This document shows, in pieces, positions 21,841 to 32,922 of a stretch of DNA of 64,000 bases. The notes under the pieces were generated by a model that did no database searches, was not told the DNA's origin, and was given only the letters and a program-made list of their open reading frames with translations. The position numbers were made by a program, and so were the translations under genes. The stretch spans positions 39,304,227 through 39,368,226 of the forward strand of contig NC_065546.1 in the NCBI RefSeq assembly GCF_022605725.1, written 5' to 3'. Positions within the stretch are counted from its first letter, which is position 1. Every line of letters begins with the position of its first letter. The stretch is from Anthonomus grandis grandis. Its lineage: Eukaryota > Arthropoda > Insecta > Coleoptera > Curculionidae.

Positions 21841-22259
21841 AAATATTCTACTTTGCTAATTTATCTTTATTTCAGCATTAGGATAATTATTACGTTGTTT
21901 AAAACTTTTGAATAAAAAATTTGGCTTTATTTAAGTGTAAAAATTATATGTATCAATGTTTTTTTCTTCGTATTTCTAAATTGAATGTTATTTCAGTATT
22001 AAAATAAATATTTTGTTTATTCTTAGTGGTGTTTCAACTGTCCCTGGTATGTGTTTAAACTGTCCCCGTCTCCGGGGACGAAACAATATACAATATATAT
22101 CTTACAGGCATTATATATAATAAGTAGAATAACCTGATTTAAAATATACAAGGAATTAATAAATATCCTTGTACAAATTTTTTAGCTGTAAATATGATTT
22201 TCTCTAAGAGGAAAAAATAAATATTTAGAAATTGTTTCAATTGTCCCCGGTCTCCCCTA

Positions 22260-22779
22260 CATGGCACTAGTACAGCTACACCTTAGTATGAGGTAGTACT
22301 TTGAAGACTCATGTAAGACCATTGAAAAAAGTCAAAGTCAAAAAGTAGCTGTATTTGTAACTAACAAAATAATGTTATGTAAAAAGCCTTATCTCTTAAT
22401 CCTTAATTTCTATATTAATTTATAAGTCTATCTATCTTATAAATCTATCTTAATTTATAAGTTAGTCAATACGCAAAGCACGTTTATTATTCTTTTAGTT
22501 TTAGGTTGCATATAAAATAATAGAGTGTAAACTTAATTTAAAGTAATATAGGACATACAATGATTTAATCAAATAAAATAAAAAACATTTGAATAAAACT
22601 CTAAAAAAAAAGCATCATACATGCATTTAAACCTATTAACTAATTGAGAGAGTCGTTAAAATATTCCTGCAAGGAATAATATGATTTTGTTAATAATAGT
22701 TTCTTTAATGTTTTTCGAAATTTCCTCACACAATGTTGTTTTCTTAATGAGAGTTTTTTCCGTTATAAATTATGGACTT
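22260..22779. other. AT-rich intronic spacer
   Basis: No gene or clear repeat can be supported between the pogo-like element and the non-LTR relic that begins near 22780. Confidence 0.5.
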
Positions 22780-23096
22780 TCACTTGCTCAGACCTCGGTA
22801 TAGATAAAGATAGAAAAAAAATCTGTCTTGTATTATATGGCTGAGTAAAATACAGTTATTCTCTGAATTTTTTGTGAACAAGGCCCACAGACTACACGAC
22901 TGTCAAATTTTAGCATATCGCAGGTAGTGCCCGTTTTTGTAATAAGAATACTGAGTAAAACAAATATTCTGCACAAGACCTCCAGGATGGAATAATGAAG
23001 ATGTGATTCCATTAGAGAGAAATATACAAGTTTTTCTAGTTTTAGTAAAGTACTAAGTAAGTTTTCTGTTCAACTGAATTATGTGGTTTTCAAATT
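22780..23096 (-). pseudogene. Non-LTR RT relic, 3' part (left of piggyBac)
   Basis: On the minus strand from 23096 the frame reads KFENHIIQLNRKLT followed by decayed C-terminal RT sequence (LFTKNSENNCI near 22870). It continues, in the same frame, the sequence that ends at 25442 on the other side of the piggyBac-like element. Across the site, LYIG-DSL-KFENHI rejoins when the inner element and one TTAA are removed. It is the 'thumb' region that follows the RT active site in CR1-like elements. Confidence 0.8.
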
Positions 23097-23100
23097 TTAA

Positions 23101-25437
23101 CCTCTTAACTTCATATCCCGAATAAAGTTGTCTTAGTGCTATGCGTCAAAATTTAACTATCCCAAGTTAGTTCGTTCGTAAGTTTGTTTTATTTATTTCT
23201 TATCCGAATTTGTTCGGGCTACAGAATAAATGTTTAGGCGCTAAACCGAATTATTGCGTGCGCTTGATACCATCATTTCCAAGAATTTTATTATGTCTTT
23301 CTATTGGTCCTCGGTGTCACATGATCCTGATTTTATCGTCGTGGTTTACTCGTTTGTTAGATTTTAGTTTAGTATTGGTTTTTTCATAGAACGGGTGTTA
23401 AAATGTCGTCGAGCGATTCTTACGTTGAAAATTATAGTTTGGACGAGTCGGGGTCAAGTAAGGAAGAAAAAGTTAATAGTTCGTCTTCTGATGAAGAGTC
23501 AAATGTAAGTGATACGCAGCCTCTAATAAATGCTCGCCAGTGGACTGTTCAAAGTATAATAGTCCTGCAGCATGCCCTCCAAGATTTCAATTTACTGGCC
23601 AATCGTGTTTGACCTTTTTTCAAGTTGTTTTTTGATAATGAGCTTGTTAGCAGAATTGTTTTGGAAACAAACCGGTATGCCAGTCAGACTCGGAGAATTT
23701 TTCGGCTTCTAAGAACCAGAGATGAATGGAAACCAGCAACTTATGATGAAATAAGAGTGTTTTTTACAATAAATATCATGCAGTCTCTCATAAAAAAACC
23801 GGATTTATCGCTCTACTGGTCCAAGAAATCTATAATAGCCACTCCCATGTTTGCTAAGGTAACAATTTTTGCATTTTTCTATTATCGAAAACTATGATGC
23901 TAATACACATCCGTGTCCATATTGAATAAAATTTGGGATATTTTTACCTACCTAAATGAAAAAATAAGACACTATATTCATTAGAAAGGAACTTTACCAT
24001 AGACGAGAGCTTATTATTGTATAAAGGCAGATTAGGATAGTTCCAGTATATTCCAAACAAACGAGCCAGATTTGGAATAAAAAATTACATGTTGTGCGAA
24101 TCTTCTAGTGGTTACATTTGGGACTCACATTTGGGATACACAGGGAAGGGCACAAAATTTGACGAGTCATACGATAATTTACCTAGTTCTACTAAAATTG
24201 TAATGACTCTTATAAAGCCTTTACTCATGAAGGGACATTGCCTTACTAGAGATAATTTTTATACTTTAATGAGACGACATCTTGATAGCGTCAAAAACAG
24301 ATACTTATGGTGTAATAGGAAGGATCTACCACAAGACATGAAAAAAAAACTGAAGAAAAAAAATTAAGCTATAGCATTTCAAAGGGGGACAGTGCTAGTC
24401 ATAAAATAGAAGGATAAAAGGGAAGTACCTGTTTTATCTACAATTCACAATTGCGCAATGGTCATCAAGAAAAAGCAAGGAAAAGAAGTTCAAAAACCTG
24501 TAGCAATAGATGACTATAATGAAAAATGGGTGGAGTTGACAAAGTTGACCAGCATTTAGCCGACCAATTACTCCAAAACGTGGTAAAAAATATTATTACA
24601 AAAAAATATTTTTTCACCTCTTTGAACATGCTTTATGGAATAGTTTCGTGTTGTATAAAAAAAGGTGGACTCAAAACGCATCTCCAATTTAGAATGGATT
24701 TCATATCTAAAATGTTGGAAAATTACTGTTCAGTTGAAACTCATTGTAAAGGACGTCCCTCAGCACTTTCCAATCCCCTAAGAATCACAGAACGTCATTT
24801 TCCTGATTATATACCTGCTACAGATAAAAAGCAAAATCCAACACGAGTGTGTCAAGTATGCAGCCGTAAAAAAGATGCAAATGGCAAAAAAATACGAAAA
24901 GAATCAAGATATTGGTGTGCAGATTGTGAAGTTGGCTAATGTGTGGTACTATGCTTCAAACTATATCATACTAAGACAGACTTTTGGAAAAATTGTATTT
25001 TATTATTTTTGTAACTAATTTTTCCCAATTTTTTAGTCAACATTATACGCAAATCCTAATAAAGTGTGCCAATGAATGAATTACATGTTTATTTTATTTC
25101 AAAAATTACTTTTAGTGAATCGGCATCTTTTTGTATTTTTGTGATTGATTTTGTTTGTAAAAGTAATAAAATACAAATTCAAAAAGTATCAATTTTGTTT
25201 TTATTTATCCTAAATTAACTGTGTTATAATTTACTGCCAAATTTGTATTTATATGACACCTCATTTACATTTTTTATTTTTACCCGAAAAAACTCGGGAT
25301 AATACTAGCACTAAATTTTCTGGTAAAAAAGTGATTAAAAAAAACTGCTTATAAAATTAATCCAAAATTTATTTTAAGCCATAAAAAAAAAGATTTTTTT
25401 AACAGGGTTTGTATTTTTAATTTGATTAGTTAAGCGG
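23101..25437 (+). mobile_element. piggyBac-like element, complete ends, 2337 bp
   Basis: TTAA target duplications lie at 23097-23100 and 25438-25441. The ends read CCtCTTAACT (23101-23110) and, inverted, CCgCTTAACT (25428-25437). A subterminal TAGTGCTA with a nearby TCCCGA block is repeated in inverted orientation (about 23115-23140 and 25290-25310). It carries one transposase gene in several frames. The insertion site falls inside a non-LTR relic whose reading frame is restored when the element is removed. Confidence 0.93.
23403..24960 (+). pseudogene. piggyBac-like transposase, frameshifted
   Basis: ATG 23403 starts an acidic, Ser-rich N-terminus (MSSSDSYVENYSLDESG), as in piggyBac-like transposases. 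A frameshift pair near 23560-23620 restores PAACPPRFQFTGQS before DNELVSRIVLETNRYA. The catalytic region follows in pieces: TIDESLLLYKGRLG (first Asp, about 24000), LTRDNFYT (second, about 24245) and MGGVDKVDQHL (third, about 24526). The C-terminal cysteine-rich finger is CQVCSRKKDANGK...YWCADCEVG. A premature stop falls at 24937-24939. The gene is nearly full length but has several frameshifts and stops, so it is inactive. Confidence 0.92.
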
Positions 25438-25441
25438 TTAA

Positions 25442-26405
25442 GGAATCACCAATGTACAGATCCGGGAACTTCGCAGTACATGAATGTAAAAATGTCTTAT
25501 TGCTGAAAGATATTTCACCTAAGTGGCACTTAAAGTTCAGAATATTAGTTTTAAAAATATTGAGCACGAGACTATTGGAATTACACCACTGCTTCAGACA
25601 CTACATATCGCGAACAATTGCACATTTCACTTCTTGAAGATCCCTGTCAGGTCAAAGTATTGTTGTATCATCTGCAAAAAACGTTTAGTCTCCACTAATG
25701 TTCAATCGAAGCAAATCGTTAATGTACATTAAGAATAGCACCCAATAGGGACCCAAGACTGATCCCTGTAGGACACCAAAAAGAAATAGCCAATTCAGAG
25801 GAAAATCAATTATTAAAGAAAATTATCTGCTTACGATTTGATATGTAAGAGCAAAACCACTTCAGAGCGATTCCTCATAAATTTCCAGGTTACGTAACAT
25901 GGTTGGATGGTGCACGCAACCGAAAGCTTTCGACAAATCACAGAATATCGAAGCTGCACTGTCACCTGTATTGAGCTTGAGATACAGCTCCCTAAGAATA
26001 CAAACATTGCATCACCTGTATTTCTAGATTTAAAAAAATCAACATTGATGCGGATCAAGCAGTTGCAGTATGCCTGTTAAGAAAAGAAACGGCTCTTACC
26101 TTAATCAGCTTCTCCACTATCTTTCCTAGCACAAGAAGCAATGCTATAAGACGAAAATTGCAAGATTTATTTAGATCACCTTTCTTGTGAATTGGAATAA
26201 TGTTAGCCCTCTTAAGACAAGGAGAAAATAGGCCATTTGTAAAAAACTCATTCACTACATGAGCTAAACAAACTAACGCCGGTGTAGGTAGAGTTTTAAT
26301 AACACTTTATGGCAACCTGTACCATCCCGACGAGGTTTTGCCCTTTATTTCTTTGAATATGGATTTAATTTCCCCAGCATCAGTGGGTAAAAAGAAAAAA
26401 GTTTT
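25442..26405 (-). pseudogene. Non-LTR RT relic, 5' part (right of piggyBac)
   Basis: Minus-strand order from 26405: a pre-RT segment (VIKTLPTPALVCLAHVVNEFF), then CLKRANIIPIHKKGDLNKSCNF at about 26215-26160, a degraded GKIVEKLIKVR block, VLQGSVLGP (about 25775), the active site FFADDTTIL (about 25670), and WCNSNSLVLNIFKTNILNFKCHLGE to 25442. The first catalytic Asp region is partly lost. It is a CR1/L2-like element in several frames. The piggyBac-like element sits in its 3' half. Confidence 0.82.
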
Positions 26406-27734
26406 TGGTATGAATTAGAAAATGCTTAGGTGGCACGGTATATGGGAAGTTAGATGCCATGGAGCGATAGTATGCATTTAGATGATCAGCTTCTATGCAG
26501 CACCTTGCTGCAGTGAAAACAGCTTAGTAGTAGTTGTTATTTTTAATAGAAAACAAGTATTTTGCTTCCAGTGGCTACTACTACGGTAGTAAAAATACTA
26601 TAGATTTAATTTAATTTTTAACCTTTATATTTTGTGGGTATTTTGTGTATTACGTTGTCAATTTATTCGCGTAAATTTAATTGCCTACTCAATGGTTGTA
26701 TTATATATAGAGCATATTGAAATTTTCCTCAAAGGCTCTTGAAAATAATGAAACAATTTTATATTTAAGATCGCTTAAAAATATATCATATATGAACAAA
26801 ACAAATTAGATAAATAATAATATTATCTTTAAAAGTTATGCCCCCTAAGTATAATTATTTAGTAAATAAGATGATAGAAGATAATAGTAAATTTTATATT
26901 GTAACGAAATTCGTGAACTTATTTTTATTGTCAACATCAAAAATACTAACTCACTAACTCACCTTGACTGTCTTAATTATTTCCAAGGTAAAAACTGAAT
27001 AAACAATTAAAACTGTCACGAAGCGCGTCCTTTTTAAAGCCCGATGGAACAGTTTAGAAATATTTAGAATTATCTTCATTATTTTTGCCGAAAGAGACCA
27101 ACACTGACAGGCAAGGCAAGCAAGTATACAAATTCTAGAAAATTAAAACTACAGGGATTTACAATAATATAACCTAAATAACATAAATTAAGGCCAAAAT
27201 GGGGCCCTCAAACAAGATGAACTACTTCAAAAAATAAACTAGACACTATAGATAAAAAAATAATAAACCAAACGTAAGTAGAACCCTAAATAAAATTTCC
27301 GACTTCCAAGCAACTTTAACTACAGAATATTAATAAATTAGTATAAAAACTAGGAGAATAATTAACGTATTTACATTTTCATAATAAGTTAAAATATCTG
27401 TGGAAAGTGTGGGAAATAAGAAGTAAATTGTGTTTTCAAGAATTGTTTATTTTTAATAGAGGAAATTTAAATCTCTTTAAAAGATGATTTAGAATTACCT
27501 TTTATTTAAACTGATTTATAAAAAAACAAAGAAATCTTATTAGTTTTATAAAGTAATGCACCAAAAGAGTAATTTATGCGATAAATTAAGAATATAACTG
27601 CCAATAAGTAAAAAAGTGAATGCCATAAATTGTAGAAATTATGATCTTATATAAAAAGTTTGTTTGGGTATTTTAGAGAATAAATTTTATTTTCTCTACG
27701 GAGCATATTTAAACATTTTAAAGGCTTTTAATAG
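26406..27734. other. Intronic spacer
   Basis: No gene. Diverged copies of the intronic repeat appear near 27490-27560. The segment 26900-27170 is less AT-rich and begins TGTAACGAAATTCGTGAAC, which recalls an LTR start, but no partner LTR or target duplication was found. Confidence 0.45.
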
Positions 27735-28214
27735 TAGGGTAGGGCGGGTCTAGTTGAGTCACGGGCTAGTTGATCCACGCACATATATGACAAAAACCTA
27801 ACACTTTTTAAGGAATCCAAGTGAACACGAAGCTACCTACGTAGACCCGGACGTATTTGTTTATCTCTTGAATTTAGTTGATCGCCCGCAGTTAAAGCGG
27901 AGGTAGAATCTATCGTCAATTTTCTATTTTTGCACGCGAAAGTAAAAAATCGATATTGAATGTGTTTTTGGTCCTACTTCGTTATTTTAAAGTTGTGGAC
28001 TTCAAAGTAAGTACAATATTTGTTCATAACCGTGTTATTTTAATAATATTTAGTTAAAAAATAACAGTTCTAAATACGTGTGTGGGGTTAGTTGAGCCAA
28101 AATTAACGGGGCAAGTTGAGACATGGCTCAACTTACCCCCTTTCATGTATTTGTTTTATTTTATGTATAAAATAATATTTTTGCTATATTCCTGTTTTAT
28201 TTTGAGATGCGTAC

Positions 28215-28567
28215 TTACAGGAGGACGATCGCACGTGGATAGGCGACAAAAGGGCAGCTATTTAATGCAGCAAAAGCAGTTAAGGGAAAAAGTATTAGAA
28301 CTGCAGCAACTAAGTTTGGAATTGATCGAACGACACTGGGCCGATGTATAAAAAAATTAGAGTGGAGATGGACCAGACGAAGTAACAATGGGATATGTTG
28401 CATCTCGTCAAGTTTTTTCTTTAGAGCAAGAAGAAATTCTTAAAGATTACTTGCTCAAATTGGCATCCATTTTTTATGGTCTATCGCCAATTGATGTTAG
28501 ACGCCTAGCCTTCGAATGTGCAACAAGATATAACTTAAACGTTCCTTAACATTGGAAGATAAATAAA
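28215..28567 (+). pseudogene. N-terminal part of the pogo-like transposase, frameshifted
   Basis: Reads in shifting frames: a Lys/Gln-rich Psq-type helix-turn-helix region (28215-28345), then a frame through GPDEVTMGYVASRQVFSLEQ and DYLLKLASIFYGLSPIDVRR. This runs to one in-frame TAA (28547-28549) just before HWKINKMAEKDW, where the long open frame starts. It is the DNA-binding half of the transposase encoded at 28568-30091. Confidence 0.75.
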
Positions 28568-30091
28568 ATGGCAGAAAAGGACTGGTTGACCGCTTATTTA
28601 AAGAAAAACCCTCAGCTGTCAATAAGAAAACCAGAACCGACAAGCTTAGATAGAGCAACCTCGTTCAATAAACATAATGTTAATATGTTTTTCGAAAAAC
28701 TTGCCAACGTTATGGACAAATATAAATTTTTGCCATCAAGAATTTGGAACACAGACGAAACGGGCGTGTCTACAGTAACAATACCTTCAAAAATAGTAGC
28801 AGCGAAGGGAAAAATAAACATAGGTGCTGTTACTTCAGGACAGCGTGGAACTAATGTAACCCTAATTACCGCCGTATCAGCAATAGGGAATACAATACCA
28901 CCCATGTTTGTCTTTCCCAGAAAAAAATTTAAACCCTATTTTATTTCAAACGGTCCTCCAGAATGCATCGGTGCAGGAAATGCAAGTGGTTGGGTGACTG
29001 ATTTAGAATTTTATGATTTTATGAAGCATTTCGTTAAACATACAAGTCCTACTAAAGAGTCTCCTGTTTTACTTTTACTGGACAATCATTCATCACATTT
29101 ATCAATTGAGACCGTAGAATATGCAAAGAACAACGAAGTGGTAATGCTTTCATTCCCACCACACTGCACCCACAAACTTCAGCCACTGGACGTTTCAGTC
29201 TTCGGGCCTTTCAAGAAGTATTTGGCTTCTGTCCAGGATGCATGGCTTCGTAACAACCCCGGACAGACAATTAGCATATACGAAATACCAAAAATTGTTG
29301 CCACAGCTTTGCCATTAGGAGGTACAATTTCCAATATAATAAATGGATTTTCAAAAACGGGTATATATCCCTGTAATCGTGATATATTTTCTGATACAGA
29401 TTTCGCGCCATCATATGTGACTGATCGTCCAGTTTCCGAATCTATATCTCAGCCGCCGTCGACAGAAAATAACAGCATTTCTGCCAGCACTTCCCAAACC
29501 ATAGCTCCAGAAACACCTAATGACAACGCCATACCATCTACATCTACTGGAGTTTTTTCACCTGAAAGCTTGCGGCCTTTGCCTAAGGCAGGACCAAGAA
29601 AAACACAAAACCAGAGAAAGAAGAGAGCTTGCGCGATTTTGACAGACACGCCAGAAAAAGAAGCACTTGCTGAAGAACAAAGCAAAAGGAAAATGAAAAG
29701 TTCTGGTAAAGTAAACAAAAAGAAGAAAGAAGCTGCTAAAAAAACAGATGTGTCCTACTCAGGTAATACACTATTGAAAACTAAAGAACGACGGTCCAAT
29801 ATTACTTCTTCACATTCAGACGATGGAAAGACTCTAGGAGCCGTTGCTCGAGAAAAAGAAAACAAGTTATCCAATAACATAAAACAGCATAAAATAAATT
29901 AGAAATCTTTTTCCCCATTACCATCATCTGAGTCTGAAGATGATGAATGTTTATGTCTGATGTGCCTAGCAGCATTTGCAGATAGTGTTCCGGGTGAAGA
30001 ATGGATACAGTGTTCCAATTGCAAAAAATGGACTCATTTAAGGTGCACTCCGGGTATATATTATATGTGTATAAACTGCGACAGCAATTAG
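28568..30091 (+). pseudogene. pogo-like (DDE_1) transposase with PHD-like C-terminus, one internal TAG
   Basis: An open frame of 444 codons (28568-29902) carries the CENP-B/Tigger-type catalytic core: RIWNTDETGVST (first Asp), LLLLDNHSSHLS (second) and KLQPLDVSVFGPFK (third), with 35 residues between the second and third (DD35D). A Ser/Pro-rich then Lys/Arg-rich tail follows (TDTPEKEALAEEQSKRK). The frame stops at TAG 29900-29902. Past that stop the same frame continues 62 codons to TAG 30089-30091, encoding a C4HC3-like finger: CLMC, EEWIQCSNCKKWTHLRC and YYMCINC. Such a finger fits PHD-type zinc fingers. With the stop at 28547 and N-terminal frameshifts, the copy is probably inactive. Confidence 0.85.
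29903..30091 (+). other. PHD-like zinc finger segment after the TAG
   Basis: In frame with the transposase and open to 30089, it begins with an acidic linker (SSESEDDE). It has paired Cys at CLMC, CSNC, H..C in WTHLRC, and C..C in YYMCINC, with the Trp typical of PHD fingers before the last pairs. The intact cysteines suggest that the finger was under constraint in the source element and that the TAG is a recent defect in this copy. Confidence 0.7.
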
Positions 30092-30459
30092 TTTTTAATT
30101 TCCAAAATGTTTAATTTAGTTTTGGTAATAAATTTCTTGAGTATTTCTAAAATTAGATTTGTATTTTTCATCAGAAAACTGACAACCAGCCATTATGCTA
30201 GTTTAGTTTGTGTGGTTCAACTGGCCCCATGTGTCGGTTCAAGTTGCCCCATATGTGGGGTAAGTTGAGTCAACTGTACCCAGCCATATTGCAGTCATTT
30301 TTACCTAAATAAAACAATATTTCGTCAAACTTATTAATTGCTTTTTAAAACAAATATATACATCAATAATCCCTAGAATGTTTAATTATTTATATTAAAT
30401 AATAACAACATGACCCTTCATTTTTCCAAATCCGGCTCAACTAGCCCCACCCTACCCTA

Positions 30460-32922
30460 CTTTTAAATCTTCTTTAATTTACCTTACTTTTAAACTAGTT
30501 TATGAGAAATATAAAAAAATTATATATAATATTTATCACATGCATTAAAGTTATGCATAATAATCATCTATGATGTATTCAAAATATGCATTGTATTTAT
30601 TGAAAATACTATGAACTCCTATAATAATTAATGGCTGAAAAAAATAAATAAAAACAGCTTATTGCAACATTTTAAATAATTTTTGCATTACGCCCTATAG
30701 TATGTTTTTAAGGTTTCCAAATAAATTTCATAAGAAATTTTAGCTTCTTGTCATATAAAAAAAGGCGTGTGACAAATGTTACAGTATTTTCTTTATTACA
30801 TTGTTCTACTTTAAGTTTCTTTCTGGTAATAAACGACCAAATTACGAAATGTCCAAACTTTTTTCACACTATAATTAGGACATATTTCATCTCGATGTCG
30901 CGGTAAGAATAACAGGCGTATACGTACGTGATGACAGATAACTCTTGTGCCGAAAATCTTATGATTTAGTGCGAAATTTTATAACGTGATAAAGTGAAAT
31001 TTTGTGACAACCGTTAAATTTTTTTTTTGGAAATTTTAGACCGTTTCATAATAGAGATCTTTTATAGGTAATTTATCTACATGACAGGTAATGTATTATA
31101 TGAAAGTACAAAGGCATGAATATATAACAACCAGATAGAAAATATTACAAGGTTTTTCGATATGTATTTAATTATTACCGAAAAAGTTACAAATTAGTTC
31201 AGTCTTTTACCATGTTAACAAGGAAGGTCAACTAATATTTAAGAGAAACATTCTGTTTCATTAAAAACTATTAATGGCCTATTTTTGATTATCCAATTAT
31301 TTATTAATATTCCATAAAGATATTTTATAATAACAATGGGATTACCAAACATGATAGAATTGCATTATTATAAAACCCCGATTGAAATATAGAGTTATGT
31401 TGGTTTTACTAATGAATATTGTCTTGCGCCTTTAATGAAAGAGAATTATGTAACTTATATTGCAATTGTTCGTAAATATTAGTTTAAATTGAATATCTGG
31501 CCAATTATTATATTGTTCTGGACAGTAAGCAAATTGTTTGCATTTTTTGCAGCATATTTAATTGGGTAATTTTTTTAATTGTTCTAAAAATTAAAGTTTC
31601 CGGTACAGGTACTCTGGAAATCAAGTTTGTCATATAATAAATATACCCTGTTAAATAGATTTTTAAAATTATTTTTATCTTATATTTACTTTTCAAACAA
31701 TCTATTCCAATTGAATATTTCAATTTCTAATTGATCCGATGGTTTAAAATTTTTGCGAAATAATTTTTTTTTAAGAAGTAGTGCCAAATTAAAAAAATAA
31801 TGATATTCATAAATCTTAAATTAATTCATATTAAAATTGTATTTTCTGAATAACTTCATAAATTATTTTTAAGTTTTATTTATTTTTTACGAATAACTTT
31901 GATTATTACTTTAAAATTAATTTTTTTTTATTTTTAACATATAAATCTTTTTAATATTTTAGTCGATAAAGAAAATACTTAAATTCTTTTATATTAATTT
32001 TATTCATAAGATTTTTTTAATTTTTATTAAAACTAATAAGCAGATCTAAAATGAAAATAAATTAAAAATATTTAAAATATATAATAATCTGACTGTGTTT
32101 TTTCAAATTAAAATACACACCTTTTAAATTTTGGATTATACTTATGTTTTAAGCCTTATTATTAAGTTTCCTACGAATTTTCTAAATTTTATTTTATCCA
32201 ATTAAGAAAGTCCTAAAGTCAAAAAAAAATTTAAGTAAGTAAAAATTAAAATACATATTTGTTATAACACATTTATACATTTTATCTGCAAATGCATAAT
32301 TTGCTTACTATTTTATTACATTTTTTTGTATTAATTTTTTTCTTATAAATATTTAAAAGCTCCAAATTTAAAAGAAAATAAAAAATATTTCAGTCTGAAT
32401 AATTAAAATATACATTTTGTTCAACACTGATTTATTTATTTTCTAATTTTTTATTCTATTTAAATTTGTTATTAGCTTTATGCACTTGATATATAAAAAA
32501 TACTATGTATCTGTATTTTTATTGACATTTGGGAAATATCTTGCTTTTGTAAGTAGCTTTTTGGAAAAAATAAAGAAATATATTATTATATAAAAAGTTT
32601 TCTCTTATTTTCTTCTTTTTATAAATTTTTTTTTTAAATTTGTTAACATTAATAAACAATTATTATAAGATCAAACGAAAAATAAAAATATTTAAGAAAT
32701 TGGTAAAAAAAATTACTTAAATTAAAATTTTATTTCTGAGTTCATACTATTTTTTATTTTTATTTAATTCAAATTACTTTTTCTTAAATTTTTGCGCAAT
32801 TATTAAAAAATTAAAAATTCATCAGAAAATCTTGCTTAATGCTTAAGAATTAAATTAACTAATAAGAAATATGTAACAAAAAGTAATAATTAAAATATTT
32901 CAAAATAAAAATCATATTTCTT
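30460..32922. other. AT-rich intronic spacer with residual repeats
   Basis: Bases 30465-30720 resume the intronic repeat seen at 19.5-20.3 kb (ACCTTACTTTTAAACTAGTTTATGAG, ATTAAAGTTATGCATAATAA). The rest, especially 31700-32900, is extremely AT-rich with homopolymer runs. I see no gene or transposon. Confidence 0.5.
32907..32922. repeat. Target-site duplication of retrotransposon A, 5' copy
   Basis: AAAATCATATTTCTTA matches AAAATCGTATTTCTGA at 37015-37030 in 14 of 16 bases, and the two bracket the nested retrotransposon pair. Confidence 0.7.

Larger units (their letters stand above)
20832..22257 (+). mobile_element. Internally deleted pogo-like element, 1426 bp
   Basis: TIRs GGGGAGACCGGGGACAATTGAAAC (20832-20855) and its inverse (22234-22257) match exactly, and TA flanks each end (20830-20831 and 22258-22259). 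Internal copies of GGGGACAGTTGAAAC and its inverse occur at about 21239, 22029 and 22055, so the ends have several likely transposase-binding sites. The interior retains only the two ends of a pogo-like transposase gene. It would depend on a related source element for movement. Confidence 0.92.
27737..30457 (+). mobile_element. pogo-like element, near-complete, 2721 bp
   Basis: TIRs GGGTAGGGCGGGTCTAGTTGAG (27737-27758) and the inverse of 30436-30457 differ at two positions, with TA duplications at 27735-27736 and 30458-30459. Several internal copies of the G-rich plus AGTTGAG motif occur close to both ends (about 28083, 28110 and, inverted, 28123; then about 30213, 30234, 30256). The element contains a single transposase gene with little damage in its catalytic core. 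It interrupts the older intronic repeat tract. Confidence 0.93.

Noticed and set aside
26900..27169. Possible solo LTR (starts TGTAACGAAATTC, ends near GGGATTTACA)
   Set aside because: No second LTR, primer-binding site, polypurine tract or matching target duplication could be found.
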